Assembly (NCBI GenBank): GCA_030581615.1
Contig: JAKTTT010000077.1
Span: 1 to 64,000 of the forward strand
Reading direction: 5' to 3'
From: Alloascoidea africana
Lineage: Eukaryota; Ascomycota; Alloascoideomycetes; Alloascoideales; Alloascoideaceae
Length of the DNA: 64,000 nucleotides
The notes beneath the pieces were generated by a model. The model did not search any database. It saw nothing but the letters and a program-made list of their open reading frames with translations, and was not told where the DNA came from. The number at the start of each line of letters is the position of its first letter. The first letter of the stretch is position 1. Both the position numbers and the translations under genes were made by a program. Of this stretch, positions 63,364 through 64,000 are shown piece by piece.

Positions 63364-64000
63364 ATGGTAGCAGCTCCAGCTTCACCCACAAAACGTCGGA
63401 AAATATCAACAAAGCCCAGACCGGCAACCACACCCGCTACCTGCTCGAGCCGTGACTCCTGTCGTGGTCGTGGCCTCAAGAATCCTCAGGCTCTCGATGG
63501 GAATCAGCATCAGCATCAGCATCAGAATCAGAATCAAAATCAGAATCAAAATCATCATCGAAATCGAACCCAGAATAATATTCCCCATAATAACGCCAGT
63601 AATAATAATCAGAGTTCCAAGAAGCGACAAAAGAGCCCCGATTGGTGTCTACCTGGCTCGACTCCAGTACCCGAGGTTGCTGGCGTGCCACGAATCTTAC
63701 GCAAGTACACGACAAAGCATTGTGCATCTGTTCTTCACGATTTCTTCGACAAGTCGCCGATACCCAGAGCCAAAACTGAAAAACACTTGGAACATGCTAT
63801 AGGTTCCATTTCACTGGTTTTAGACCGGCAAGATCACCACAAAAAACGAGAAATTTCTCTGGGTGATCTCAAATTCTCGAGACCTGGCATTTCGTCATCC
63901 TCATCCTCTTCGGCAACAAGCACCTCTTTGACATCCCCATCTTCGACTTCACCGACTTCCCCCGACCTCACCGATGATCCAGACGATTCAGACACCAACG
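63364..64000 (+). CDS. Unrecognised gene, 5' part only (runs off the window)
   Basis: The frame is open from an ATG at 63364 to the window end, at least 212 residues. The N-terminus is basic with a likely nuclear signal (SPTKRRKIS). A low-complexity Gln-His/Gln-Asn tract follows, encoded by a hexanucleotide repeat, then a second basic patch (SSKKRQKSPDW). A short folded-looking block comes next (RILRKYTTKHCASVLHDFFD, then HLEHAIGSISLVLDRQD), and then a Ser/Thr/Pro and Asp-rich stretch (SSSSSSATSTSLTSP) up to the edge. The long upstream region and disordered, basic, phosphorylatable sequence suit a nuclear regulator. I do not recognise the family. Confidence 0.75.
   Translation, partial: MVAAPASPTKRRKISTKPRPATTPATCSSRDSCRGRGLKNPQALDGNQHQHQHQNQNQNQNQNHHRNRTQNNIPHNNASNNNQSSKKRQKSPDWCLPGSTPVPEVAGVPRILRKYTTKHCASVLHDFFDKSPIPRAKTEKHLEHAIGSISLVLDRQDHHKKREISLGDLKFSRPGISSSSSSSATSTSLTSPSSTSPTSPDLTDDPDDSDTN
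63503..63556 (+). repeat. Hexanucleotide repeat CAGCAT/CAGAAT
   Basis: Three or more CAGCAT units are followed by CAGAAT and CAAAAT units, encoding alternating Gln-His and Gln-Asn in the partial gene. Near-perfect units suggest recent length change. Confidence 0.9.

Noticed and set aside
1-64000. Virus-like, LTR or capsid-bearing elements and CRISPR arrays
   Set aside because: No reverse transcriptase, integrase, capsid or long terminal repeat pattern was seen, and no regularly spaced repeat array.

Overview
This window looks like a chromosome segment from a budding yeast (Saccharomycotina) with the standard genetic code. Three things point to this. First, nearly every recognisable protein has a yeast counterpart (NAB3, VPS9, RPL2, MET10, GVP36, TOP1, PAP2/TRF5, TCO89, CTI6, SPT15, SCC4, TPS2, PSH1, MOH1, VAN1). 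Second, the introns are short and many carry a TACTAAC-like branch site. Third, CTG encodes conserved leucines (for example 14327-14329 in RPL2), so this is not a CUG-Ser yeast. I infer 20 introns in 9 genes, including 6 in one gene and a 14-nt exon in TOP1. That is far more than in Saccharomyces and suggests an early-diverging lineage; I cannot name the species. All exon joins were done by hand from reading frame, splice signals and remembered family sequences.

Layout. 1-10 kb: a possible gene end at the edge, NAB3 (+), then VPS9 (-) only 90 bp downstream of a Dal5-type MFS permease (-). 10-20 kb: a GPI-anchored wall protein, a small helical protein of unknown role, RPL2 (+) converging on MET10 (-), and GVP36 (+) with three introns. 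20-30 kb: a Ctr copper transporter (-), TOP1 (-), a TRF4/TRF5-type poly(A) polymerase (-), a PHAF1/UPF0183-family gene (+) with six introns, and a DCG1-like racemase (-). 30-40 kb: TCO89 and CTI6 in tandem (-), a coiled-coil protein (+), and TBP/SPT15 (-) diverging from SCC4 (+). 40-50 kb: a gene-poor stretch, a mitochondrial-looking membrane protein (-), a TMEM115/YOL107W-type membrane protein (+) and TPS2 (+). 50-64 kb: a long gene-poor stretch, a PSH1-like RING ligase (-), MOH1 (+), VAN1 (+), another long gene-poor stretch, and the 5' part of an unrecognised gene running off the right edge.

The genes are mostly unrelated housekeeping functions. Three neighbourhoods match the S. cerevisiae gene order as I remember it: SPT15/SCC4 divergent, CTI6-TCO89 tandem, and RPL2/MET10 convergent with SMC2 missing between them. 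These matches also support the less certain TCO89 and SCC4 calls. I saw no tRNA, rRNA, CRISPR, virus-like element or intact transposon. I found no clear undescribed system. The most distinctive features are the TOP1 microexon, the intron-rich PHAF1 gene, a strong hairpin near 41.0 kb, and many hexanucleotide tracts that encode dipeptide repeats in unrelated genes.
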